DNA of 10,935 bases from Polyrhizophydium stewartii (GCA_027604665.1 JADGIZ010000627.1:1-10935), one strand, 5' to 3'; positions 1-7,967 are shown, counted from the stretch's first letter. The notes: generated from the sequence alone by a model not told the origin. A program made the numbers and translations.

Positions 1-1644
1 GCCACATCCAGAACGAGGAGTACGACGTTATTGTTCTCGGCACCGGCCTCACCGAGTGCATCCTGTCTGGCCTGCTCTCGGTCGAGGGCAAGAAGGTGCT
101 CCACATGGACCGCAACGACTACTACGGCGGCGAGAGTGCCAGCCTGAACCTCACCCAGGTGCGTCCTTTGGCTGCGCCAGGCCCTTGCTCGCTCGCACGC
201 CGGCGATGCGCCTTCTGTACCCGGCACCCCGACCCCTGCCGCATGAGCCCGCTCGGTGCGGCCGGCCTGGTTGTCTGGGGGGCGGGGCGTCTGCGCCGCA
301 GCACCCCTGCTTTTCGGCCCCATGGCCGCCGTGGACGCCGCACCGCTGCCGCCGCCCGACGCTCTTGCCCTCCTTCCCCCACGATCCGCGGTCCGCCGCC
401 TGCCGCTGACAAATGGCTCCCACGCCCCGGCTTGCCCCATCTGGTGCCGCCGCTGTCCGCCTCAGCTCTACCGCAAGTTCAGGAACGGCATGTCCCCGCC
501 CCAGCAGTTTGGCCGCGACCGCGACTACAACGTGGACCTCATCCCCAAGTTCGCCATGGCGTCGGGCGAGTTCGTCAACATCCTGTACCACACCGACGTG
601 ACCCGCTACCTCGAGTTCCGCCAGATCGCCGGCTCGTTCGTGTACCGCGACGGCAAGATCTCCAAGGTGCCCTCGAACCAGAACGAGGCGCTCACGTCGT
701 CGCTCATGGGCCTGTTCGAGAAGCGCCGTCTCAAGTCGTTCTTTGAGTTCATCCAGGGCTACGACTTCACCGACCCCAAGACCCACCAGGGCGTCGACCT
801 CAACACGGCCACGATGGCCGAGGTCTACAAGAAGTTTGGCCTCGAGCCGGGCACCCAGGACTTTGTCGGCCACGCCCTCGCGCTGCACCTGGACGACCAG
901 TACATGGACGAGCCGGCCCGCGAGACGTACGAGCGCATCTGCCTCTACATGAACTCGATGGCCCGCTACGGCAAGTCGCCCTACATCTACCCCCTGTACG
1001 GCCTGGGCGAGCTGCCCCAGGGCTTTGCCCGCCTCAGCGCCATCTACGGCGGCACGTACATGCTCCAGAAGCCCATCGAGGAGATTGTCTTTGAGAACGG
1101 CAAGGCCGTCGGCGTCAAGAGCGAGGGCGAGGTTGCCCGCGCCAAGGCCATCATTGGCGACCCGTCGTACTTCCCCAACCTGGTCAAGAAGTCGGGCTCG
1201 GTCGTGCGCATCATCTGCGTGCTCAACCACCCGATCCCCAACACGGCCGACGCCGACTCGGTCCAGCTCGTGATCCCGCAGAACCAGGTCAACCGCAAGC
1301 ACGACATCTACGTTGCCGCCGTGTCGTCGGCCCACAGCGTGTGCGCCAAGGACTTTTACGTCGCCATTGTCTCGACCCTCGTCGAGACGGACAACCCCGA
1401 GAAGGAGTGCGAGCCCGGCCTCGCCCTGCTCGGCCCCATCCTCGAGAAGTTTGTCGACGTCAAGGACATCTACGAGCCCGTTGCCGATGGCAAGGCCGAC
1501 AACGTCTTCATCTCGCGCTCGTACGACGCCACGTCGCACTTTGAGACCACGTGTGCGGACGTCAAGAGCATCTACAAGCGCCTGACCGGCAACGACCTCA
1601 AGGTCGAGGGCAAGGTCAAGAAGCTCGAGGACGAGGCCCAGTAA
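1..1644 (+). CDS. GDI1: Rab GDP-dissociation inhibitor (GDI), 5' partial
   Basis: GDI extracts GDP-bound, prenylated Rab GTPases from membranes and recycles them through the cytosol. Exon 1 (about 12-158) encodes [15 protein letters not shown], the dinucleotide-fold-like N-terminal motif of the GDI/REP family, and ends in NLTQ. A 307-nt intron follows (159-465, donor GTGCGT, branch point GCTGAC at 405-410, acceptor CAG), phase 0. Exon 2 (466-1644) gives 392 residues. They include NVDLIPKF and DVTRYLEF of the Rab-binding platform, and the hallmark block [20 protein letters not shown] followed by [14 protein letters not shown]. The C-terminus is slightly extended, rich in Lys and Glu, and ends in TAA. 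About 444 residues are present, close to the family's usual 440-450. No ATG is visible. Positions 1-11 end in ATCCAG immediately before AAC GAG GAG, which looks like an intron acceptor, so the ATG probably lies in a tiny upstream exon giving M-NEEYDV; that detail is inference. Identity is very secure. Confidence 0.96.
159..465 (+). other. Spliceosomal intron in GDI1
   Basis: This 307-nt phase-0 intron starts GTGCGT and ends CTCAG. It separates NLTQ from LYRKF, which are contiguous in GDI proteins, so the boundaries are well fixed. GCTGAC at 405-410 is the likely branch point, and no AG occurs between it and the acceptor. It is much longer than most introns in this window (62-94 nt). Open frames that cross it are artefacts of GC-rich sequence. 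Confidence 0.9.
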
Positions 1645-1833
1645 GCTCGACGTCTCTGCCCCGCACTCGCGCTTTCGCCCTGTCCACCACCATCCCTGGG
1701 GAGCTCTGCCTGCCGGGTTCTCCACTGTCCTTGCTCCCTGATCTGTGTCCCTCCGTCCCCTGCGATCTCATCCTTCCCGACTACCATCCCCCCAACAACA
1801 GCCACTCCGCCCGCACGACCCGGCGGGTCATGA
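1645..1833 (+). promoter_or_regulatory. Intergenic region: GDI1 3' flank and promoter of acyltransferase A
   Basis: These 189 bp separate the GDI1 stop from the first candidate start of paralog A. The region is pyrimidine-rich on the plus strand, with repeated C/T runs such as CCCTGATCTGTGTCCCTCC near 1737-1755 and CCCCCCAACAACAG near 1789. This fits a 3'UTR followed by a compact fungal promoter and 5'UTR. I see no clear TATA box and no recognisable gene. If the first exon of A lies elsewhere, the promoter region would extend rightward. Confidence 0.45.
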
Positions 1834-4083
1834 ATGAAAGACGCCGCTGCAATGGCAGCCCGGCCATTGGGGCGAAATGCATCCTGTCCCCAAAGCAATC
1901 CCCCGCACCCGATGCAGGTGCGTCCACGCCACCGGCCGCGTGGCCGCTCCCCGCACCGGCCCGCGCTACCCGCCGCCTGCGAGCGTCGCCAGGCTGCCCG
2001 TCGCCGGCGTCGGCCGTGCAGCCCATGTGCAGTGCAGTGCCTGCTGCCGCTGGCGGCCCCCGCACCACCGGGACGCCCCACCCCCTCCGGGCCGATGCGC
2101 CATCCGGCTGACAGCGCTGCCTGACCCCCCTCCTCGCTGCGCTCGACGACCCGGCGGCCGCCGCATTGCCGCCGCTGGACCGGGCCTCCCTGCGGCCGCC
2201 TTTCGGCCGCCTTGCGGCCGCCCACGCTCCGGGGCACCGTATGCCGCACGGCCGCCTCGCACGCTCGAACGGCCCCTGGACGCCGCCCGCCGCCCGCTGC
2301 GCCGCCGACCCCATATCTGCATCTGCGCCTCGGACGACGCCGCTCGCCTCGCTCCCTGTGCACCGCACACTCGCGCGCCGCAGCTACGCAAGCCTCATAC
2401 GTCTGAACTCGCCGACTCGTCGGCCGCCGAGCTGTCGGATGCGCCGGCATCAAGCCCCAAACTCAACGGCCTCAAGGGCGACGCCCGCGACCGCGCCGCC
2501 GAGAAGAAGCGCCGCCTGGCCCGAAAGCACGAGTTCCGCTCGCGCACCTCGCCGCTCGACTTTGAGACGCTCGAGCGCGAGCAGAACCCGATGCGCGGCT
2601 TCTTTGTGCTATTCTGGACCTTCATGGCGTTCTACGTCCTCGTCACCGCCTACCAGAACTGGCGCCGCGACGGATTCATTGTGTCGCTGCGCTTCTACTT
2701 CATCTTCTCGCAGGACGCCTGGGGCCTGATCAAGGCCGACGCCGCCATGGTCGGATCCATGTTCTTCAGTGTGGTCTTCCAGAAGCTCTTTGTGTGGGGT
2801 CTGATTCCGCGCGCGCAAGTCCGCATCGTGCAGCACACGCTCCAGTCCATCTGGTTCGCCGCCTGCCTCTTCACGGTCTTCTGGAAGTCGTGGCCGTGGA
2901 TCCAGTCGGGCTTCTTTGTGCTGCACTCGATCGCCATGATGTTCAAGATGCACTCGTACAACGCCTATAACATCGAGCTCTTCTTCAAGAACCTGCGGCT
3001 GCAGAAGCTGCGCAAGCTTGTTGCGGCCCACAAGAAGGACGACGATGCCCCGAGGTCACCCACGTCGCCCGTTACGCCCTCGTCGCCGACTCTCACCGGC
3101 TTCGACGACCCGCAGAGCCCGGACGCTATCCGCGCCGAAATCACCCTCCTCGAGCGCGAGCTGGTCAAGCCCTCCCACGCCTACCCCAACAACATCACCT
3201 TTTTCAACTTTATCGACTACCTGCTCGTTCCCACGCTCGTCTACGAGCTCGAGTACCCGCGCACCAAAGAGTGAGCGCCATCGATTGGCACGAGCCGGCC
3301 GTGCAGCCAGCTGTGCGTGCAGCGCTGACAGCCGCATCTGCCAGTTTCCGTCCGCTCTACTTTTTGCAGAAGGCGGCCGCCACGTTTGCGACGTTTGGCC
3401 TGCTCTACATCTCGTACGAGCACTACATCCACCCCGTCCTACTCGACATGTCCAACCTCGGCTTCTTTGACTCGTTCATGCAGCTGCTGATGCCGTTCAT
3501 GATGTGCTACCTGCTCATCTTCTTCATCATCTTCGAGGTATGCCTGCGGTGCTCGTGCGCGCAGCGCAGAGAGCACGCCGCTGACGCGGAGCCGAGCGCA
3601 GTGCATCTGCAACGCCTTTGCCGAGCTCACGTTCTTTGCCGACCGCGAGTTCTACGACGACTGGTGGAACTCGGTCACGTTTGACGAGTTTGCGCGCAAG
3701 TGGAACAAGCCCGTGCACGAGTTTCTACTTCGCCACGTCTACCTCGAGAGCATCACGAGCTACAAGCTATCCAAAAACGACGCCACGCTGCTGACGTTTT
3801 TCCTGTCGTCGTGCGTGCACGAGCTCGTCATGGTCATCATCGGCAAGCGCCTGCGCTTCTATCTGTTCTTCATGCAGATGTTCCAGATCCCGCTCATCTA
3901 CATCTCGCGCCTACCGTTCTTCCGTGGCCGCAAGACAGCAGGAAACGCCTTTTTCTGGTTCGGCATGTTCATGGTAGGTGCCTGACTGCGCCGGCCCGCC
4001 CCTGCTCCCTGATGGCTGACACGCACCGCGACCAGGGCCCTCCCCTTCTTGCCGTCGTCTACATGCGGGAGCACTACGCCTGA
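1834..4083 (+). CDS. ARE2: Sterol O-acyltransferase (ARE/ACAT type MBOAT), paralog A
   Basis: Predicted multi-pass ER enzyme that transfers fatty acyl from acyl-CoA to sterol (possibly diacylglycerol). Exons: 1834-1917 (tentative), 2384-3270, 3345-3537, 3602-3973 and 4036-4083, making 527 residues. The four downstream exons are secure. GCTGAC branch points lie at 3324, 3580 and 4015. In this model, hydrophobic segments start near residue 98 (GFFVLFWTFMAFY). Family motifs follow: HSYNAYN at 218-224, YELEYPRTKDFRPLY across the exon 2/3 junction, FYDDWWN at 405-411, WNKPVH at 422-427, and the presumed catalytic His461 in SSCVHELVM. The C-terminus is GPPLLAVVYMREHYA. The sequence resembles yeast Are2 more than DGAT1, hence the symbol; substrate is not decided by sequence. 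The frame of exon 2 has no ATG after 1877, so an upstream exon is needed. The proposed one starts ATG AAA GAC, ends at donor GTGCGT (1918) and joins in phase at the CAG ending 2383. An ATG at 1852 in the same frame has a better context. Confidence 0.9.
1918..2383 (+). other. Proposed 5' intron of paralog A with long AG-free tract
   Basis: This 466-nt intron is proposed to connect the tentative first exon to the secure second exon. Its donor, GTGCGT, is also used in GDI1 and paralog C. A GCTGAC sits at 2107-2112. After the AG at 2113-2114 no further AG occurs until CAG at 2381-2383, a 267-nt AG-free stretch. Both splice sites are phase 0. The branch point would lie about 272 nt from the acceptor, against 12-31 nt in the other acyltransferase introns, which is a reason for caution. 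The content is extremely C-rich, with three near-copies of CGGCCGCC around 2193-2222. Confidence 0.42.
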
Positions 4084-4415
4084 GTCCCCGCTCCTTTCGT
4101 CTCCCTCGCCTTTTCGCTCCACTGCAGCCTCATCTTCTTACCACCAACCAATGCGCCTCTTGTTTTGCGCTGCTTCCTTGCCGCACCCCTCATCTGCTTG
4201 CTCTGCCCCGCCTGCCGCGCTCGCCGGCAGCTCGGCTGCCTATCGCCCTCTATCGCCTTCTCTCACTGCATCACAGCAAAAAACCTGCATCGGCTCTCGT
4301 TGTGCGCTGTTCCCTGATATTGGAATCGGCGAGATCGGGATCCACCGCGCGCGCCAGGGCTGTTGCGGCGGTGCAGGATGAAAGCGTCGCAGATCCGCTG
4401 CCGCAGACTTTGTCC
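4084..4415 (+). promoter_or_regulatory. Intergenic region: 3' flank of A, promoter and 5' leader of B
   Basis: These 332 bp hold no convincing gene apart from a short upstream ORF. A pyrimidine-rich stretch follows the stop of A. A CCAAT pentamer lies at 4148-4152 and an inverted one (ATTGG) at 4319-4323. A 10-bp tandem duplication, TATCGCCCTC then TATCGCCTTC, fills 4241-4260. An A-run at 4279-4284 lies just after a CACAG that could be the acceptor of a leader intron. The assignment as promoter is inferred from position; none of these motifs is diagnostic. Confidence 0.45.
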
Positions 4416-4419
4416 ATGA
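4378..4419 (+). promoter_or_regulatory. Upstream ORF overlapping the start codon of paralog B
   Basis: An ATG at 4378 opens a 13-codon frame (MKASQIRCRRLCP) that ends with TGA at 4417-4419. That stop overlaps the proposed start codon ATG of paralog B at 4416-4418 (sequence ATGA). If the transcript begins upstream of 4378, ribosomes would meet this uORF first. B would then be made by leaky scanning or by termination-reinitiation. The arrangement is read directly from sequence; the regulatory role is inference. A second in-frame ATG for B follows at 4425. Confidence 0.4.
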
Positions 4420-6207
4420 TCGGGATGAGTCCTCCGGCCCTCGCGCACCGCCCGTCGACCGAGTCGCTGCGCCGCGCCGCGGGCCGCCAACACCGGGCGT
4501 CGAGCGAGTCGCTGCGGGCGGATGCGGCCAGGCTCAAGCGCGCCTCGTTCGAGTCGCTGCAGAGCGAGGCGGCTCACAGCGACCTGCTGCATGCCGGCGC
4601 CGACGCCGCGCATGCTGGCGGCGTGCGGCCGCCCGTGTTCCGCCCGCGTCGGTCGCCCCTGGACGTGGCCACGCTGGAGCGAGCCAACAGCCCGCTGCTA
4701 GGCGTCGTTGTGGGCAGCTGGGTCTGCATGGCGTACTATCTGGCTGCCGCGGCACACCAATGCTGGCGCGAGACGGGCAGCCCAATCCAGCTCGGGCTCG
4801 GCCCGGCGTTCTGGGCCGCGGCGCGCGAGTTTGTCGCCGTTGAGGCGGTGACGATTGTGTCGCTGTTCCTCAACGTCCTGCTGCAGAAGCTGCTCGCGTG
4901 GCGCCTGCTGCCACAGTCCAAGATGCTGGCGATCCAGCATGCGTGGCAGGCGGCGTGGTTCAGCATGGTGATGTGGGCGCTGTTCTCGCGCGACTGGCCA
5001 TGGGTGAGTCGCCTTGCGGCCGGGGATTGCAAGGGCTGTTTGTGCGGCTCCACCGCTGACGCAAGTGCTCTCGCTGCCTGCCCGCGGAAGCTCATCTCGG
5101 GGGCATTTTCGATGCATGCCATTGTGATGCTGCTCAAAACCCACTCGTACAACGCCGCCAACATCGAGTTCAGCGGGAAGCGCGCGCGCATGCATGAGCT
5201 GCGCATGTTGATGATGGCGCGCAAACGCAGCGACAACAAGCAAGGCGTGGAAGCGCTGCAGTACGAGATTGACGAGCTGCAGCGAGAGTTGGTGCGCGCC
5301 AATGCATCGTATCCCGGGAACATTACGGCCGCCAACTTTGCCTCGTATCTGCTCATGCCGGTGTTTATATATGAGCTGGAGTACCCGCGCACGAAGCGGT
5401 GAGCGGCGCTTGCGCCAGGGGTGCCGCTCTGCCCCTCGAATGCTGACGCTTGCCGACCCCAGCATCCGGCCGCTCTATCTTCTGCTGAAGATCTTTGAGC
5501 TGGTGCTCGCGGCCGCGACCGTCAGCGTAGTATACCAGCGCGAGTTCCGGCCGCGGATCTTGAACATCAGGAATGTGAAAGAGGCCGAGTTTGTCCTTGA
5601 GTTGTCTCTGTACACTCTCCTCCTGCACAACCTCGTGCCGTACATTGTGTATGATGTGAGGACTCTTGTGGCTTTGGACTTGTGATTGCGCAAACCAGAG
5701 TGCTGACACGGTTTGGCGGCGCCAGTGTGTGCCAAACATCATGGCGGAGCTGACTTGCTTTGCAGACCGCAACTTTTACGGCGAATGGTGGTCGTCGTCT
5801 TCGTACAGCGAGATGGCGCGCAACGTGAACCGGCCCGTGCACCATTTTCTGCGCCACCACGTTTACGGCGAGCTGATGATCAAGTGCGGGCTGTCCCGCG
5901 CCGCGGCGATGGCGGCCACGTTTGCGCTTTCGGGAGCGCTGCACGAGCTGGTGGTCACGTCGCTGAGCAGGCGCCTGCGCTTCCATCTCATGTCGGCCAT
6001 GATGGGGCAGCTTGTGATGATCTTTGCCGAGCAGTGGCCGCCGTTCCGAGGCCGGCGCTTTGCCGGCTTGGTGATGTTCTGGACCGCCAGCGCTGTGGTA
6101 CGCAACAGCTATGGCGGACAGGGTATGCGACGCGAGACGCTGACACGATGAATGCACAGGGCATACCGGGTCTGTTCTGGAAGTACTTTAGCGAGCCGTT
6201 CGAGTAA
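4416..6207 (+). CDS. Diverged ARE-like O-acyltransferase (MBOAT), paralog B
   Basis: Multi-pass ER membrane acyltransferase of the sterol/diacylglycerol O-acyltransferase family. Exons: 4416-5003, 5091-5398, 5463-5655, 5726-6097 and 6160-6207; 502 residues. All four introns have GCTGAC (5055, 5442, 5702, 6139). ATG 4416 is the first ATG in frame; the open frame further left has none. The N-terminus carries three 15-residue repeats (residues 11-55). Hydrophobic segments begin near residue 95. Motifs: HSYNAAN at 214-220, YELEYPRTKRIRPLY across an exon junction, FYGEWWS at 380-386 where A and C have FY[DG]DWWN, NRPVH preceded by Val397 instead of the usual Trp, and conserved His436 in GALHELVV. 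Exon 4 is exactly 372 nt, as in A, and is aligned without gaps through the motifs. Codon use favours G-ending codons and includes ATA, TAT and AGT more than its neighbours. It may be a low-expressed or functionally altered paralog. The fold assignment is secure, the substrate unknown. Confidence 0.88.
4446..4580 (+). repeat. Three 45-bp tandem units in the N-terminus of paralog B
   Basis: Three consecutive 45-bp units encode the 15-residue repeats HRPSTESLRRAAGRQ, HRASSESLRADAARL and KRASFESLQSEAAHS. The core is [HK]R-x-S-x-ESL. GAGTCGCTGC is identical in all three at the DNA level, while the flanks have diverged. The repeats lie in the hydrophilic cytosolic tail before the first membrane segment. 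The third unit contains KRAS, a basic-basic-x-Ser arrangement of the PKA type; phosphorylation is speculative. Confidence 0.8.
5004..5090 (+). other. Stop-free, frame-preserving intron in paralog B
   Basis: This 87-nt intron begins GTGAGT and ends GGAAG, with GCTGAC at 5055-5060. Its length is a multiple of three and it has no in-frame stop, so retention would insert 29 residues after DWPW. Splicing is supported by homology: WPW followed by LISGAF matches WPWIQSGFF of paralog A, and paralog C has an intron at the same place. Confidence 0.85.
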
Positions 6208-6278
6208 AGTGCAGACAACGTCGCAACCGGCTTCATTCGATGCGAGTGCGGGCCAAGGGACCGTGCATGGCGCAGCGC
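6208..6278. other. Short convergent intergenic gap between paralog B and PNK1
   Basis: Only 71 bp separate the stop codon of B from that of the convergent PNK1 gene. I see no gene or clear terminator hairpin. Any normal-length 3'UTRs must overlap, which would give complementary transcript ends. Confidence 0.7.
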
Positions 6279-7856
6279 TCAGGCATAAAACATGCGCCAA
6301 AGAGCCTCTTCGTGCTCATTCTCAAAGTGTGGGTGGAACGGCACAACGTGGACTGCGTCGAAGCCCTCGGCGGTCGTGGGTGGTTCGAAGCGCTTGTTGA
6401 ACATGCGGATAACCATGCCCGGAACGTGAGCCTGCTCCATGTGCGGCTTGTGGTCGCCGAGCTGGTTTAGGATGCCCCACGAGTGGCGCATGAGCTGGCG
6501 GCCGTGCGCCTGGACCTCGCGGTAGGCGTGGTTGTGGTCGCGCATCTCGAGCGGCATGTCGAAGCTCAGCGCATACACACGCACGGCCTTGCCCGTGCGC
6601 TTGCGGAAGTCCTGCACAACGCTGAGGAAGTCGGCGCGCGCCGCGCGGTCGGGATTGGTGTTGTCGACGACGACGTGCGACCCGGCCTCGAGCGCCCCTC
6701 GCAGGGCCTTGATGCACTTGTCGCGCGTCTTGAGCGTGTCCTGGTTGATGTGCACGAAGCGGCGCGGATGCAGGTGCTTGCGGACAAAGCTGGACTTGCC
6801 CGACGCAGGAGCGCCTGTGCAGATGATGGCAATGGGGCTGGCGTGGCCGCTGCCGGGCACTGCCGATGCATCGCTGTCGTCCCGAATGGGGCCGGCGATG
6901 GACTCGACCAGGGCCTCGAGCTCGTCGTGAGCCACGGACTGTGAAAACGAGCGCGGATCGAACTTGATCGCTGGCAGGGGCGGCAGGCCGGTCTGGACCT
7001 CGATGTCCGCGGGCAGCGCGCGGATATCGGCGTCGGCGGGGATGGCGTCGAGCGCGGCAAGGGTGCGCTGGTGGAAGAGCGTCTCGGGCACGAGGAAGCG
7101 GATGCCGGCGTTGAGGGCAAACTTGTAGTCGGAGGCGGCGTGGTCCTTGGACTTGATGATCGAGCCCCAGGTGTCAAGGGTTCGTCCGGCGGCGTCGCCG
7201 CAGTAGAATGAGACCGAGGTGTCGACCTCGATGTTGCCGTTGAGCGACCGCACAAAGTGGTGCCACATGCCTGGGCGGGGCTTGCGGAAAAAGTCGTCCT
7301 CGGCCGCCGCAACAAACAGCATCGGCAGGGCAGCAGGGCCGCCGGCGTCGGGCGCGGCGATGCCCGCCTTGGCGGCGTGCATCGCGAGGCCGCGCACGAC
7401 GTGCGCAACGCGGCCCTTGAAGGCGACCGAGTTCTTGGACGGCTTATCCGAGAAGTAGCCCTTTTGGTTCGAGAAGATGACGATGGCAAAGCCGAGCTGG
7501 TGCAGGCGCCAGAGCACGGCGGGCTCCAACGGCGACACCCACGACCAGTCGTCGCCGCTCTTTGGGAACGCGTGGGAGCCGTTGACGCCCGCGAGGGTGT
7601 CGTCAAAGTCGAATGCGGCAATCCTTGCCGACGGGCGGAACGGCACTGCCGTCGTCTCGCCGACGAGCAGCGAGCCGTCGGCCTCTTGGCGCCACGCAAC
7701 CGGCTCTGCGGGCGCGGCGGCGCTGCCCGCGACAAAGCTTGCGAGCGTCGTCTGCTGCGCGGCACTTCCGCCCGTGTTGCCGTCGTCGTCGGCAGGGGCG
7801 GCGCCGCGGCGCTTGGAGGCGCTGGTGCGGGCCGAGGCGGCTCTCTTGGGCAGCAT
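6279..7856 (-). CDS. PNK1: Polynucleotide 3'-phosphatase/5'-kinase (PNKP family)
   Basis: Repairs DNA break ends: removes 3'-phosphate and phosphorylates 5'-OH so ligase can act; acts in the nucleus. Single exon, 525 residues, starting MLPKRAAS. Residues 1-25 are basic, fitting a nuclear localisation signal. QTTLASFV (35-42) resembles a degenerate PCNA-binding box. The HAD phosphatase domain follows: DFDDT (83-87, nucleophile Asp83; most relatives have DxDGT), FSNQKGY (128-134), RKPRPGMW with Lys192, and CGDAAGR (219-225) followed by SDYKFALNAG (242-251). The P-loop kinase domain has GAPASGKSS (348-356, Walker A Lys354), INQDTLKTRDKC (370-381), DNTNPD (398-403), a DHNHAYRE segment (440-447) and a RFEPPTTAEGF tail (489-499), all in the order seen in Pnk1/PNKP. 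The FHA domain of animal PNKP is absent, as in fission yeast Pnk1. The start is supported because the frame further upstream reads as Gly/Arg-rich noise overlapping the divergent gene. Convergent with B, divergent from C. Confidence 0.95.
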   Translation of the reverse strand: MLPKRAASARTSASKRRGAAPADDDGNTGGSAAQQTTLASFVAGSAAAPAEPVAWRQEADGSLLVGETTAVPFRPSARIAAFDFDDTLAGVNGSHAFPKSGDDWSWVSPLEPAVLWRLHQLGFAIVIFSNQKGYFSDKPSKNSVAFKGRVAHVVRGLAMHAAKAGIAAPDAGGPAALPMLFVAAAEDDFFRKPRPGMWHHFVRSLNGNIEVDTSVSFYCGDAAGRTLDTWGSIIKSKDHAASDYKFALNAGIRFLVPETLFHQRTLAALDAIPADADIRALPADIEVQTGLPPLPAIKFDPRSFSQSVAHDELEALVESIAGPIRDDSDASAVPGSGHASPIAIICTGAPASGKSSFVRKHLHPRRFVHINQDTLKTRDKCIKALRGALEAGSHVVVDNTNPDRAARADFLSVVQDFRKRTGKAVRVYALSFDMPLEMRDHNHAYREVQAHGRQLMRHSWGILNQLGDHKPHMEQAHVPGMVIRMFNKRFEPPTTAEGFDAVHVVPFHPHFENEHEEALWRMFYA

Positions 7857-7967
7857 GTGTGGTGGAGAAACTCGGTGGCGGCAAGGAAACGACTTTTGAG
7901 TCCTGGTTGCGGAAACGGGCTTCGGCCGTAAAGTGGCGGGCCGTGGCGCCGACCCGCCTTCGCCTCG
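7857..7967. promoter_or_regulatory. Bidirectional promoter between PNK1 and paralog C
   Basis: Only 111 bp lie between the start codons of the divergent PNK1 (starting at 7856, minus) and paralog C (starting at 7968, plus), so both promoters and leaders must share this stretch. An in-frame TAA at 7929-7931 precedes the ATG of C and bounds its open frame. Two GGAAACG words occur (near 7886 and 7912). I recognise no TATA box and no ACGCGT element. Confidence 0.7.

Noticed and set aside
151..1725. Long open frame (524 codons) antisense to GDI1
   Set aside because: It mirrors the C/G-ending codon bias of GDI1, is rich in Val, Leu, Asp and Arg without motifs, and crosses the GDI1 intron and 3' flank. 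It is a shadow frame.
1645..2380. Search for a tRNA, snoRNA or small gene in the long region before paralog A
   Set aside because: No A-box/B-box pair, box C/D elements or supported ORF could be recognised; the region is C-rich promoter, leader and probable intron.
1877..2383. Direct start of paralog A at the ATG at 1877, reading straight into the acyltransferase
   Set aside because: The roughly 170 residues added are Cys/Arg/Pro-rich with no resemblance to the family and read through a region of intron or leader composition. An upstream exon is preferred, though not proven.
2241..2383. Alternative first exon 2241-2357 with a 26-nt intron joining in phase at 2384
   Set aside because: The phase fits, but 26 nt is too short compared with the 62-94 nt introns here and it has no GCTGAC-like branch point.
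4302..4415. Extension of paralog B to a GTG at 4302
   Set aside because: GTG is not a credible nuclear start here. The first ATG in frame is at 4416, and the extra residues show no conservation with A or C.
4698..5465. Antisense open frame of 255 codons across paralog B
   Set aside because: It has no motifs, spans two introns of B and shows shadow codon composition.
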